64,000 bases of DNA. It comes from Streptomyces formicae. GTDB taxonomy: Bacteria; Actinomycetota; Actinomycetes; Streptomycetales; Streptomycetaceae. Shown piece by piece: positions 16,333-24,768 of this stretch; positions within the stretch are counted from its first letter, which is position 1, and each line of letters begins with the position of its first letter. Made by a program: the position numbers and the translations under genes. Location of the stretch: positions 5,456,001-5,520,000 of the forward strand of contig NZ_CP071872.1 in NCBI RefSeq assembly GCF_022647665.1. Direction: 5' to 3'. The notes below the pieces were generated by a model. That model was given only the letters and a program-made list of their open reading frames with translations. It was not told the origin of the DNA and ran no database searches.

Positions 16333-17629
16333 TCGACACGAGGGCGATGACGGCGAGGCCGATGATGTAGGCGGACACGGCCATCGAGGTGCCGGTCGCC
16401 TCCAGCAGCAGCACCATGACGAAGGGCGCCAGGCCGCCGCCGAAGACCGCGGCGATCTGGTAGCCGAGCGAGGCGCCGGTGTACCGCATCTCGGCGGTGA
16501 ACAGCTCGGCGAAGAGCGCGGCCTGCGGCCCGTACATGATGCTGAGGAAGCAGCTGGTGACGAAGGTGCCGACGGCCAGCCACAGCAGCGACTTGGTGTC
16601 GATGAGCAGGAACAGCGGCACCGCCCACACCAGCAGCCCGACCGCCCCGAAGGCGTAGATCCGCAGCCGTCCGATGCGGTCGGAGAGCGCGGCGGACGCC
16701 GGTATGAGCGCGAGCTGGGTGAGGCTGACGCAGAGCGAGACAGTGAGCACCGCGTCGCGCTCCATGCCGAGTTCGCGGGTCGAGTAGTCCAGGACGCCGG
16801 TGATGATGATGTAGAACGTCGCGGTGTTGACGGCGAAGGACCCGCCGGCGAGGAACACGGTGCCGAGGTGCTTGCGCAGGATCGTCCTGAGCGGCGAGCG
16901 GGGCTCGCTCTTCTCCTGCTCGGCCAGGGCCTGTTCGGCCTCGCGGAACTCGGGGGTCTCCTCGACGCGGGTGTGGATGAACCAGGCGAGGCCGAGGACG
17001 AGGAAGCCCACGACGAACGGCACCCGCCAGCCCCAGGAGGCGAAGGCGGCGTCGTCGGTGACGGCGCCCGCGATCAGGAAGACGGTGTTGGCGGTGACCA
17101 CGCCGATGGGCACCCCGAGCTGGACGAGGCTTCCGTACAGCCCGCGCTTGCCCTCGGGGGCGTACTCGGTGGCCATCAGCATCGCGCCGCCCCACTGGGC
17201 GCCGACCGCGACGCCCTGCATGACGCGGAGCAGCACCAGCAGCAGCGGTGCGGCGATGCCGATCGTCTCGTAGGTCGGCAGGAGGCCGATTCCCGTGGTG
17301 GCGACGCCCATCAGCGTGAGCGCGAGGACGAGCATCGGCTTGCGGCCGCGCTTGTCGCCGAGCTGGCCGGCGATGATGCCGCCGACGGGGCGGGCGAGGA
17401 AGCCGACCGCGAAGGTGGCGAAGGCCGCGAGGACTCCGGCAGACGCGCTGCCCGAGGGGAAGTAGAGGTCGCCGAGTACGAGGGCGGCGGCGATGCCGAA
17501 GACGAAGTAGTCGTACCACTCGACGGCGGACGCGAGAGCGGCCGCGGTGGCCACGCGGCGGCGGTGCCGGTCGGTGGGGGCGGTCACCTGTGCCGAACCG
17601 GCCAGCGGGGAAGGGGGTGCCGTGTCCAT
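16295..17629 (-). CDS. MFS transporter, metabolite:H+ symporter (MHS) type
   Basis: 444 residues, 12 membrane helices. The cytoplasmic loop GQLGDKRGRKPML after helix 2 and the start SAVEWYDYFVFG are signatures of the MHS group (shikimate, proline/betaine, alpha-ketoglutarate carriers). The N-terminal residues before about 25 are soluble. The start at 17629 has GGAG nine bases upstream. A TetR-like palindrome (17676) lies 47 bp upstream of the start. The substrate is unknown. Confidence 0.88.
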   Translation of the reverse strand: MDTAPPSPLAGSAQVTAPTDRHRRRVATAAALASAVEWYDYFVFGIAAALVLGDLYFPSGSASAGVLAAFATFAVGFLARPVGGIIAGQLGDKRGRKPMLVLALTLMGVATTGIGLLPTYETIGIAAPLLLVLLRVMQGVAVGAQWGGAMLMATEYAPEGKRGLYGSLVQLGVPIGVVTANTVFLIAGAVTDDAAFASWGWRVPFVVGFLVLGLAWFIHTRVEETPEFREAEQALAEQEKSEPRSPLRTILRKHLGTVFLAGGSFAVNTATFYIIITGVLDYSTRELGMERDAVLTVSLCVSLTQLALIPASAALSDRIGRLRIYAFGAVGLLVWAVPLFLLIDTKSLLWLAVGTFVTSCFLSIMYGPQAALFAELFTAEMRYTGASLGYQIAAVFGGGLAPFVMVLLLEATGTSMAVSAYIIGLAVIALVSIRILAKRAAARA

Positions 17630-17675
17630 GCGTGCACACTCCGATGGGTGCGGGGGACGAGGAGTGCGGGGACCG

Positions 17676-17691
17676 TACCGACCGGGTGGTA
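17676..17691. promoter_or_regulatory. putative operator upstream of the MHS transporter
   Basis: TACCGACCGGGTGGTA is a partial palindrome (outer arms TACC/GGTA) upstream of the transporter. It shares TACCGAC with sites at 3442 and 23848, so one TetR protein may bind all three. Inference from motif only. Confidence 0.35.
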
Positions 17692-17765
17692 TGGCGGTCA
17701 ACGGGTCGCGCAGCAGGAGTTTTTGCTCGATCATTACCCGCCAGTAGCGCCCTGGACATGCCATC

Positions 17766-18356
17766 GTGAACGCCGTGAGTCTCCTGCCCCCGCCCTCGAC
17801 CGCCGCCTGGCGGCACCAGGACACCCGAGCGGGCTTCGAAGTCGCCTACTTCCAGGCCGTGGAGAACGGCTGGCACATCGACGGGTACACGTCCGCGTGG
17901 GCGGACGGCACCACCTTCGCCGTCGAGTACGCCATCGAACTGGACGCGGCCTGGCGGACCGTCGGCGCCCGGATCCGCGGCCGGTCGCCCGAGGGGCCCC
18001 GGTCGACGGTGCTGGCGACGGACGGTTCGGGGCACTGGCAGGTCGACGGGGAGCCGGCGCCGCACCTCGACGGCTGCTTCGACGTCGATCTGGAGGCGTC
18101 GGCGCTGACCAACGCCCTGCCCGTACGCCGACTTGAGCTGCCGGCCGGGGCCGCGGCGGGTGCGCCGGCGGCGTGGGTGCGCGCGGTCGGCCTCTCCGTC
18201 GAACGGCTGGAGCAGACCTACGCCCGCGTCTCCGACGAGTCCGGGCACCAGCGCTACGAGTACGCGGCGCCCGTCTTCGACTTCGCCTGCCGCATCGTCT
18301 TCGACGAGTCCGGGCTCGCGCTGGACTACCCGGGGATCGCCGTCCGCGTCGCCTGA
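17766..18356 (+). CDS. putative glycolipid-binding family protein (DUF1089-like)
   Basis: 196 residues, beta-rich and without signal peptide or membrane helices. FEVAYFQAVENGWHIDGYTS, HLDGCFDVDLEASALTNALP and VERLEQTYARV match the putative glycolipid-binding family (PF06475); its biochemical role is not established. GTG start. Divergent from the MHS transporter and overlapping the convergent alcohol dehydrogenase by 31 bp. Confidence 0.75.
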   Translation: MNAVSLLPPPSTAAWRHQDTRAGFEVAYFQAVENGWHIDGYTSAWADGTTFAVEYAIELDAAWRTVGARIRGRSPEGPRSTVLATDGSGHWQVDGEPAPHLDGCFDVDLEASALTNALPVRRLELPAGAAAGAPAAWVRAVGLSVERLEQTYARVSDESGHQRYEYAAPVFDFACRIVFDESGLALDYPGIAVRVA

Positions 18357-19456
18357 TCCGGTGAGGCGGCCCCTGCCGGGAAGACGACCAGGGCCCTGCC
18401 GCCCTTGCCCGCGAGCATGTTGTCGAAGGCGGCCGGAATGCCGTCGAGCCCGATCCGCTCGGTGACCAGTGCGCTCAGGTCCAGACGCCCCGCGCGGATG
18501 TGCTCCGCCAGCACCGGCAGGTCCCGCGCCGGGTCGGAGTTGCCGTAGACGCAGCCCGCGAGCGTACGGCCCCAGTGGAAGAGCTCCAGCGCGTTGAAGG
18601 TGACCCGCTGGTCCTTGCCGCCGATGCCGACCACCGTCGTGCGGCCGCCGCGCCGGGTCGAGTCCCAGGCGGTACGGATCGTGTCCGCGCGGCCGACGCA
18701 CTCGATCGCCACGTCGGCGCCCTGGCCACCGGTCAGCTTGCGGATCTGCCGCGCCGTCGTGTCCGATGCGACGACGTACTCGGTGGCGCCGGCACGGCGC
18801 GCGAGGGCCTCCTTCTCCTCCGACACGTCGACGGCGATGACCGTCGAGGCGCCCGCGATCCGCGCGGACTGGAGGGTCGCGAGGCCGACCCCGCCGACGC
18901 CGAGGACGACCACCGTCTCGCCCTCGCGCACGCGCGCCGAGTGGTGGACGGCCCCGTAGCCGGTGAGGACCGCGCAGCCGAGGAGTGCGGCGTCGGTGAG
19001 CGGGACGCCGTCCGGGACCGGGAGCACGCAGTTCGCCGCGACGACCGTCTCCTCGGCGAACGCGGCCACGTTGAGACCGGGGTGGAGCTCGGTGCCGTCC
19101 TCGGTGACGGCGTAGACGGTGCCCGCGCCGGTGAGGGCCTCGGCGCAGAGCCAGACCTCGCCGAGCGAGCAGTGGTGGCACTCTCCGCAGGACGGCGCCC
19201 AGTTGAGTACGACGCCGTCGCCGGGCGCGACATGGGTGACACCCTCGCCGACGGAGACGACCGTGCCCGCGCCCTCGTGGCCGAGGACGGCGGGGACGGG
19301 GACGCGCATGGTGCCGTCGGAGAGGGAGAGGTCCGAGTGACAGACCCCGGCTGCGGCGAGGCGGACCCTCACCTGGCCGGGTCCCGGCTCGGGGAGTTCA
19401 ATGCCGGTGATCTCCAGCGGGGAGCCGGCGGCGGGCAGGACTACGGCGCGGACCAC
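18326..19456 (-). CDS. zinc-dependent alcohol dehydrogenase
   Basis: 376 residues, medium-chain dehydrogenase. The catalytic zinc site is Cys39 and His60/Glu61 (GHEGAG); the structural zinc site is Cys90, 93, 96 and 104 (CGECHHC). The Rossmann motif GVGGVGLATL is present. It oxidises a primary alcohol, or reduces an aldehyde, with NAD. The GTG start has GGGAG nine bases upstream. It follows the aldehyde dehydrogenase by 17 bp, so the pair likely converts an alcohol through an aldehyde to an acid. Confidence 0.92.
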   Translation of the reverse strand: MVRAVVLPAAGSPLEITGIELPEPGPGQVRVRLAAAGVCHSDLSLSDGTMRVPVPAVLGHEGAGTVVSVGEGVTHVAPGDGVVLNWAPSCGECHHCSLGEVWLCAEALTGAGTVYAVTEDGTELHPGLNVAAFAEETVVAANCVLPVPDGVPLTDAALLGCAVLTGYGAVHHSARVREGETVVVLGVGGVGLATLQSARIAGASTVIAVDVSEEKEALARRAGATEYVVASDTTARQIRKLTGGQGADVAIECVGRADTIRTAWDSTRRGGRTTVVGIGGKDQRVTFNALELFHWGRTLAGCVYGNSDPARDLPVLAEHIRAGRLDLSALVTERIGLDGIPAAFDNMLAGKGGRALVVFPAGAASPDQATRTAIPG

Positions 19457-19473
19457 GGTGTGATTCTCCCGGC

Positions 19474-20865
19474 TCAGAACTGGAGGGACTTGGTCTGGAG
19501 GTACTCGGCGAGGCCGTGCGGGCCGAGCTCGCGGCCGACGCCGGACTGCTTGTGACCGCCGAACGGGGCCAGCGGGTTGAAGCGGCCGCCGTTGATGTCG
19601 ACCTGGCCGGTCTCCATGCGGCGGGCGAAGGCGACGGCCTCCTCGCGGTCGCCCCAGACGGCGCCCGCGAGACCGTAGACGGTGCCGTTGGCGATGCGGA
19701 GGGCGTCGTCCTCGTCCTCGTACCGCAGGATCGAGACGACCGGACCGAAGATCTCCTCCTGGGCGATGGCCATCTCGGGGGTGACGTCGGCGAAGACGGT
19801 CGGCGCGACGTAGTAGCCCGTCTCGCGGGGGGCCTCGGGGCCGCCGGCGACGAGCCGGGCGCCCTCGGCGACCCCCTGCTCGATGTAGCCGCGGACGCGC
19901 TGCTGCTGCTTCGCGCTGACGAGCGGGCCGATCCGGTCGCCGGGGGTGTACTTGGCGACGGCGGCGGCGGCCAGGGCCACGGCCTCGTCGTACTGGTCGC
20001 GGTGGACCAGCATCCGGGTCCAGGCGCTGCACGTCTGGCCGGAGTTGGACATGACGTTGGCGATGCCGACGTTGACGGCGCGGGCGAGGTCGGCGCTCGG
20101 CAGGATCACGTTGGCGGACTTGCCGCCGAGCTCCAGGGCGACGCGCTTGACCGCGGCGCCCGCGGTCGCGCCGATCCGCCGGCCGACGGCGGTGGAGCCG
20201 GTGAACGAGACCAGGTCGACGTCCGGGTGCTCGGCGAGCGCCTGCCCGGCGACCGGTCCGAGGCCGGTGACGAGGTTGAACACCCCGGCCGGAAGCCCCG
20301 CTTCGTGCACCGCCTCGGCGAAGAGCTGGGCGGTCAGCGGGGTGTCCTCGGCGGGCTTGAGCACGACCGTGCAGCCGGCGGCGAGGGCCGGGGCGACCTT
20401 GGCGACGATCTGGTGGAGCGGGTAGTTCCAGGGGGTGATGGCGCCGACGACGCCGACGGGCTCCAGCAGCACGGTGGAGTTGCCGATCTGCTCCTCGAAG
20501 GAGTACGAGGCGGCCAGTTCGGCGTACGAGCCCGCGACCATGATGGGCAGGCCGGCGTGGACGGACTCGGCGAGCCGGGGCGGGGCGCCGAGCTCCGCCG
20601 TCACGGTCCGGGCGATCTCGTCCTTGCGGGCGGCCAGGGCGTCCCGGAGCGCGGCGAGCTTCCCGGCGCGGTGGGCGGGGGTGGTGGCGGCCCAGCCGGG
20701 GAACGCGGCGCGGGCGGCGCGAACGGCCGCATCGACGTCCTGCGCGGTGCCGGCGGCGACGTGCGCGATGACCTGCCCGTCGGCGGGGTTCACCACCGGG
20801 ATGGTGTCGGGGGAGGCGGCGGGGCGCCAGGTGGCGTCGATGTACATGCCGTCATGGGCCTTCAT
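19474..20865 (-). CDS. aldehyde dehydrogenase family protein
   Basis: 463 residues, complete ALDH. The active site includes Asn147 (PWNYP), Glu245 (ALELGGKS) and nucleophile Cys279 (SGQTCSA). It oxidises an aldehyde to the acid with NAD(P). AAGGAG lies upstream of the ATG at 20865. It is first in an operon with the alcohol dehydrogenase. A 17-bp palindrome 45 bp upstream matches the TetR/acyl-CoA dehydrogenase site, linking this operon to the TetR encoded at 13968. Confidence 0.93.
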   Translation of the reverse strand: MKAHDGMYIDATWRPAASPDTIPVVNPADGQVIAHVAAGTAQDVDAAVRAARAAFPGWAATTPAHRAGKLAALRDALAARKDEIARTVTAELGAPPRLAESVHAGLPIMVAGSYAELAASYSFEEQIGNSTVLLEPVGVVGAITPWNYPLHQIVAKVAPALAAGCTVVLKPAEDTPLTAQLFAEAVHEAGLPAGVFNLVTGLGPVAGQALAEHPDVDLVSFTGSTAVGRRIGATAGAAVKRVALELGGKSANVILPSADLARAVNVGIANVMSNSGQTCSAWTRMLVHRDQYDEAVALAAAAVAKYTPGDRIGPLVSAKQQQRVRGYIEQGVAEGARLVAGGPEAPRETGYYVAPTVFADVTPEMAIAQEEIFGPVVSILRYEDEDDALRIANGTVYGLAGAVWGDREEAVAFARRMETGQVDINGGRFNPLAPFGGHKQSGVGRELGPHGLAEYLQTKSLQF

Positions 20866-20909
20866 CCGCGTGCTCCTTCGGAGGGGGAAGCGTCGTGCCG
20901 CGGAGCCCA

Positions 20910-20926
20910 AACTAGCGGTGTTAGTT
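20910..20926. promoter_or_regulatory. TetR operator palindrome (copy 2) upstream of the ALDH/ADH operon
   Basis: AACTAGCGGTGTTAGTT, a palindrome with AACTA/TAGTT arms. Its reverse complement matches the site at 13931 in 15 of 17 positions, which makes common control by the TetR at 13968 likely. Confidence 0.6.
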
Positions 20927-20936
20927 TTCACGCGCC

Positions 20937-20973
20937 AGGGCGGGGCGGGGTGATTCTCCCCCCGCCCCGCCCT
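20937..20973. terminator. strong GC hairpin
   Basis: A perfect 14-bp inverted repeat (AGGGCGGGGCGGGG and complement, loop of 9) downstream of the minus-strand small gene that ends at 21029. A 17-nt direct repeat follows at about 20967-21002. Likely the terminator of the upstream gene. Confidence 0.5.
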
Positions 20974-21028
20974 GTCCCGTGGGACCCGCCCTGTCCCGTG
21001 GGAGCGGTGTGCCGCTCCGCCGCGCGGG

Positions 21029-21397
21029 TCAGGCAGGCGTCTGACCGAGCGCCGGGGTCGGGGGCGCGGTCGCGGTCGGATGCGGTGAGCGGGAGGCCGA
21101 GGGCGAGAGGGGAGTCACCCGGGACGACGGGTCCTGGGCGTGGGCCGGTTGCGGGCGCGGGGCCGTGATGGCCGGGGGCTGGGGCTGGTCCTCGGAGGGC
21201 TTCGCCACCGAGGACCAGGTGCGCAGCCGGTGGCCGGCCGCCTCGTCGAGGCTCACCGGGGCGCCGCGCTGTTCCGCCAGCCGGCTGGCCTCGCGGCCGA
21301 GCGCTGCCACGTCGTCCCAGCGCAGCCGCAGCACCACGGACAGTTCGGCGCCGCCGTCCGGGAGCCCTTTCATGATCGGGCCGTCAGCATTGGTCAT
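21029..21397 (-). CDS. hypothetical protein, Pro/Ser/Thr-rich C-terminus
   Basis: 122 residues, not recognised. The N-terminal half (to about residue 65) looks folded: ELSVVLRLRWDDVAALGREA and a Leu/Ala/Glu helix. The remaining residues are low-complexity Pro/Ser/Thr/Ala, probably disordered. AGGAG lies six bases before the ATG at 21397. It sits between the ALDH operon and the molybdopterin oxidoreductase, same strand as both. Confidence 0.6.
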   Translation of the reverse strand: MTNADGPIMKGLPDGGAELSVVLRLRWDDVAALGREASRLAEQRGAPVSLDEAAGHRLRTWSSVAKPSEDQPQPPAITAPRPQPAHAQDPSSRVTPLSPSASRSPHPTATAPPTPALGQTPA

Positions 21398-21416
21398 CGC
21401 CGCTCCTGCTCCTCTC

Positions 21417-21492
21417 GTCCGCCCGAGTCGGCCGCGGGGGCCGTCCGCCCGAGTCGTCCGCCCGAGTCGTCCGCCCGAGTCGTCCCGAGTCG
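21417..21492. repeat. tandem 13-bp repeat
   Basis: GTCCGCCCGAGTC occurs at 21417-21429 and then three times head to tail at 21443-21481, with a truncated unit after. It lies just upstream of the small hypothetical gene and may be prone to copy-number change. Confidence 0.7.
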
Positions 21493-21529
21493 ATTCCTCA
21501 CAGGAGTACGGCACGCCGGGCCGCCGTGT

Positions 21530-23799
21530 TCAGGCGGTGGCCGCTGACACCTCGACGGGGAAGCCGTTGAGGACAGCCGTGCCGGACAGCGGGTCGAGCA
21601 GGGAGCCGTCGAGCAGCTGGTTCACATTGACTCCCGGGCGGGCAGCGGCCACCGACAGCCGCGTACCGGGCCGGTCGTGGCCCCAGCCGTGCGGCAGGCT
21701 CACGACCCCGGTCCTCACGGTGTCGGTGACGTCGACCGGGACCTCCAGTGCGCCGCCGGCGGCCTCGACCCGGGCGAGGTCGCCGTCGCCGAGGCCGAGC
21801 CGGGCGGCGTCGGCGGGGTGGATCTGGAGGGTGCAGCGGTTGGAGCCGCCGGCCAGCGCGGGGACGTTGTGCATCCAGCTGTTGTTGGAGCGCAGATGGC
21901 GGCGGCCGACGAGGACGAGCCGGCCGTCCGGCCGCTGGTCGAGCGCGCGGCGGAGCCTGGGCAGATCGTCCGCGATGGGCCCGGGCAGCAGCTCGATCCG
22001 TCCGCTGCGGGTCCGCAGCACCTGCGGGACGCGCGGCCGGAGCGGGCCGAGGTCGACTCCGTGCGGGGCGGCGCGCAGATCGTCGAGGGTCAGACCGTAC
22101 GGGCCGAGGCGCAGCATCATGTCGAGGCGCCGCTCGGGACCCGTGTCGCCGGTCAGCCCGGCGGCGAACTCCTTGGCGTCCTGGCCGTGGACGGGTGAGT
22201 GCGGGTCGGCGACGGCCTTGGTCAGGGTCTGTTCGATGACCATGTCGTCGACCGCGGACGGGGCGGCGCCGTGCATGCCGGTCACGGCGAGGATCAGCCG
22301 GGCGTGGATCTCGCACTCGTCCATGAGCCCGGGGTCGAGCGGCACGGCGGCGGGCGTGTAGCGGGCCTGGTTGTGCACGGCGAGGGCGTTGAACGCGAAG
22401 TCGAAGTGCGCGCTGCGGGACGGGGGCGGCGGGGGCAGGACGACGTCGGCGTGGCGCGAGGTCTCGTTCAGATAGGGGTCGACGCTGACCATCAGGTCGA
22501 GGCCGGTGCTCAGCGCGCGGTCGAGGCGGTCGCCGTCGGGTGCGGACAGCACCGGGTTGGCGGCGATCGCGATCAGGGCGCGGATGCGTCCTTCGCCCGG
22601 TGTCTCGATCTCCTCGGCGAGCGCGGCGATGGGCAGTTCGCCCTTGGCCTCGGGGTGGCCGCTGACCCTGCTCGCCCAGCGGCCCAGGGCGAAGCCCTTG
22701 CCGGGCGCCGCCGGGCGGGGGGCGCGGTCGGTGGCGGCGAGCGGGAAGAGCGCGCCGCCGGGCCGGTCGAGGTTGCCGGTGAGGATGTTGAGGACGTCGA
22801 CGAGCCAGCTGGCGAGGGTGCCGTGGGCGACGGTGCAGCTGCCGATGCGGCCGTAGACGGCGGCGGCCGGGGCGGCGGCGAGCTCGCGGGCGATCGTACG
22901 GATCTCGCCGGCGTCCAGGTCGCAGGCCGCCGCGACGGCCTCGGGCGTGAAGTCCCCCAGCGCGGCGCGGACTTCGTCCACGTCCTGCACGTGCGCGGCC
23001 GGTCCCCCGAGGTCGGCGAGGTCGGTCAGGTCCTCCTCGAACAGGACGTGGACGAGGGCGGCGAGCAGCAGCGCGTCGGTGCCGGGGCGGATGGCGACGT
23101 GCCGGTCGGCGAGTGCGGCGGTGCGGGTGCGGCGCGGGTCGACGACGGTGAGCGTGCCGCCGCGGCGGCGCAGCGCCTTGAGCTTGCCGGGGAAGTCGGG
23201 CGCGGTGCACAGACTGCCGTTGGAGTCGAGCGGGTTGGCGCCGATGAGCAGCAGATGGGCGGCGCGGTCCAGATCGGGCACGGGGATGGCGCCCGCGCTG
23301 CCGTAGAGCAGTCCGCTGGAGACGTGCTTGGGCATCTGGTCGAGCGTCGAGGCGGTGAAGAGGTTGCGGGTGCGCAGGGCGGAGAGGAGGACGGGCGGGT
23401 AGAGCCCGCCGGCCATGGTGTGCACGTTCGGGTTGCCGAGGACGACTCCGACCGCGTGCGGCCCGTGCTCCTCGATCGGCGGGCGTATCCGGGCGGCGAT
23501 CGTGTCGAACGCCTCGTCCCAGGTGGCCTCGCGCAGTTCGCCGCGCCCGTCGCGGACAAGGGGCGTGCGCAGGCGGTCGGGGTCTGCGTCGAGCTCACCG
23601 AACGACGCCCCCTTGGGGCAGATGAAGCCCGCGCTGAAGACATCGTCGCGGTCGCCGCGCGCGCCGGTGACCCTGTCCCCCTCGATGGTGAGCGTCAGCC
23701 CGCAGGTGGCCTCGCAGAGGGGCAGATCCGCAGGGCGGTGCGGGCACCGGCGCGAGTCGTGCCGCGAGTGGCGTCGTGTCCTGGGGCTGTTCCTGGCAT
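21530..23799 (-). pseudogene. molybdopterin-dependent oxidoreductase, frameshifted near the N-terminus
   Basis: A large molybdopterin oxidoreductase (formate dehydrogenase/nitrate reductase superfamily) of about 756 residues. The long frame holds GDRDDVFSAGFICPKG, TWDEAFDTIA, GNPNVHTMAG, LLLIGANPLDSNG, SRHADVVLP and a C-terminal domain with HNVPALAGGSNRC. This frame has no ATG or GTG before 23425, which would cut off the iron-sulfur domain. The probable start is the ATG at 23799 (GGGAGGG just upstream); its frame runs to RICP, then must shift at a C4 run (23719-23722) to continue as LCEATCGL. One extra C would restore the cluster motif CPLCEATC. So the gene is either truly broken or carries an assembly error. 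The TetR-like motif at 23848 lies upstream. Confidence 0.8.
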
Positions 23800-23847
23800 G
23801 GGGCCCTCCCGGGGCGGCGGCAGCGGTGACGCGCGGGCGAGCAGAGC

Positions 23848-23860
23848 ATACCGACCAGTA
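23848..23860. promoter_or_regulatory. putative TetR operator upstream of the molybdopterin oxidoreductase
   Basis: ATACCGACCAGTA lies about 50 bp upstream of the ATG and shares CATACCGAC with the site in front of the SDR operon at 3442. Operator status is inferred. Confidence 0.3.
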
Positions 23861-23883
23861 CGCACGCCGGCGAGGGCCCGGCC

Positions 23884-23979
23884 CGCCCGCGGCGACAGAC
23901 CCCCGTGGGGTCTCCCGCCCGCGGCGACAGACCCCCGTGGGGTCTCCCGCCCGCGGCGACAGCGCCCCGTCGGGCCCCC
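23884..23979. repeat. tandem 32-bp repeat forming successive hairpins
   Basis: Two perfect 32-bp units and a degenerate third. Each perfect unit contains the stem AGACCCC/GGGGTCT with a 3-nt loop. The array lies between the end of a TetR gene and the start of the oxidoreductase, both minus strand, and probably acts as a multi-hairpin terminator. Confidence 0.65.
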
Positions 23980-24013
23980 TGCCCGAGGCGGGAGGGGAGA
24001 ACCAGGCCGCGGA

Positions 24014-24622
24014 TCAGTCCAGTACGCGGGCGAGGTACGCGTACAACAGCTCTCTGGTCTCCGCGATGATCTCCGGATCGCCGGACGGGCCGACGCGGAA
24101 GGCGAGCTGGAGGAGCGCGTCGGCGGCTTCGACGGCGACGAGCATGGCGCGGCGCAGCGACGTGTCGGCGGTGCGTCCCAGGTGGGCGGCGAGCAGCTCG
24201 GCGAGGCGGTCGGCGACTTCGTGGTTGGCCCCGGACGCGGGGGCGGCGAGGGGGATGCGGTGGCCGAAGTCGACGAGCGCGAAGCCGGGTACGGTCCGCT
24301 TCATCGCCAGGTACTCGTCGAGTACGGCGTCGACCACGCCGCGCCAGTCGGCCGCGGGCAGCGCCGCGATCCGCTCCGTGATCCGCTGCGCGTAGCCGTC
24401 CAGGTTCCGCGCCGCGAGGGCCTCGGCCATGGCGCGCTTGTTCCCGAAGAAGCGGTAGACCGAGCCGATGGGCACTCCGGCGCGGGCGGCGACGTCGCGG
24501 GTGGACAGATCCTCGTAGCCCGTCTCGTCGAGGAGCGCGGCGCAGGCGTCCAGGATCCGGGTCAACCGCTCGGCACTGCGCTGCTGCACGGGCATACGGC
24601 GGAGTGGGTTGGCTGAGGGCAT
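24014..24622 (-). CDS. TetR family regulator, likely of homogentisate dioxygenase
   Basis: 202 residues. The helix-turn-helix region contains RILDACAALLDETGYEDLST and GVPIGSVYRFFGNKRAMAEAL, with a C-terminal TetR ligand domain. The start at 24622 is chosen for a weak GGGG upstream; a second ATG at 24595 is possible. It is divergent from hmgA with a 24-bp palindrome between them, so it most likely controls tyrosine/homogentisate catabolism. Inference from position. Confidence 0.85.
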   Translation of the reverse strand: MPSANPLRRMPVQQRSAERLTRILDACAALLDETGYEDLSTRDVAARAGVPIGSVYRFFGNKRAMAEALAARNLDGYAQRITERIAALPAADWRGVVDAVLDEYLAMKRTVPGFALVDFGHRIPLAAPASGANHEVADRLAELLAAHLGRTADTSLRRAMLVAVEAADALLQLAFRVGPSGDPEIIAETRELLYAYLARVLD

Positions 24623-24716
24623 CGCCCCATCATGCCGCCGACCGGGCGGACGGGGGATGCCGGGGATGCCGGGGATGCCATCGACGGGAAGGTTGCCGTT
24701 GACGGGCGCCGCCCGC

Positions 24717-24740
24717 AATCCTACTGTCAACCATAGGATT
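24717..24740. promoter_or_regulatory. operator palindrome between tetR and hmgA
   Basis: A perfect 7-bp inverted repeat (AATCCTA at 24717-24723, TAGGATT at 24734-24740) separated by 10 bp, about 30 bp upstream of the hmgA ATG. Probably the binding site of the divergent TetR protein. Confidence 0.6.
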
Positions 24741-24768
24741 CCTTGGTACGGACGCATCGGGAGTGCGG

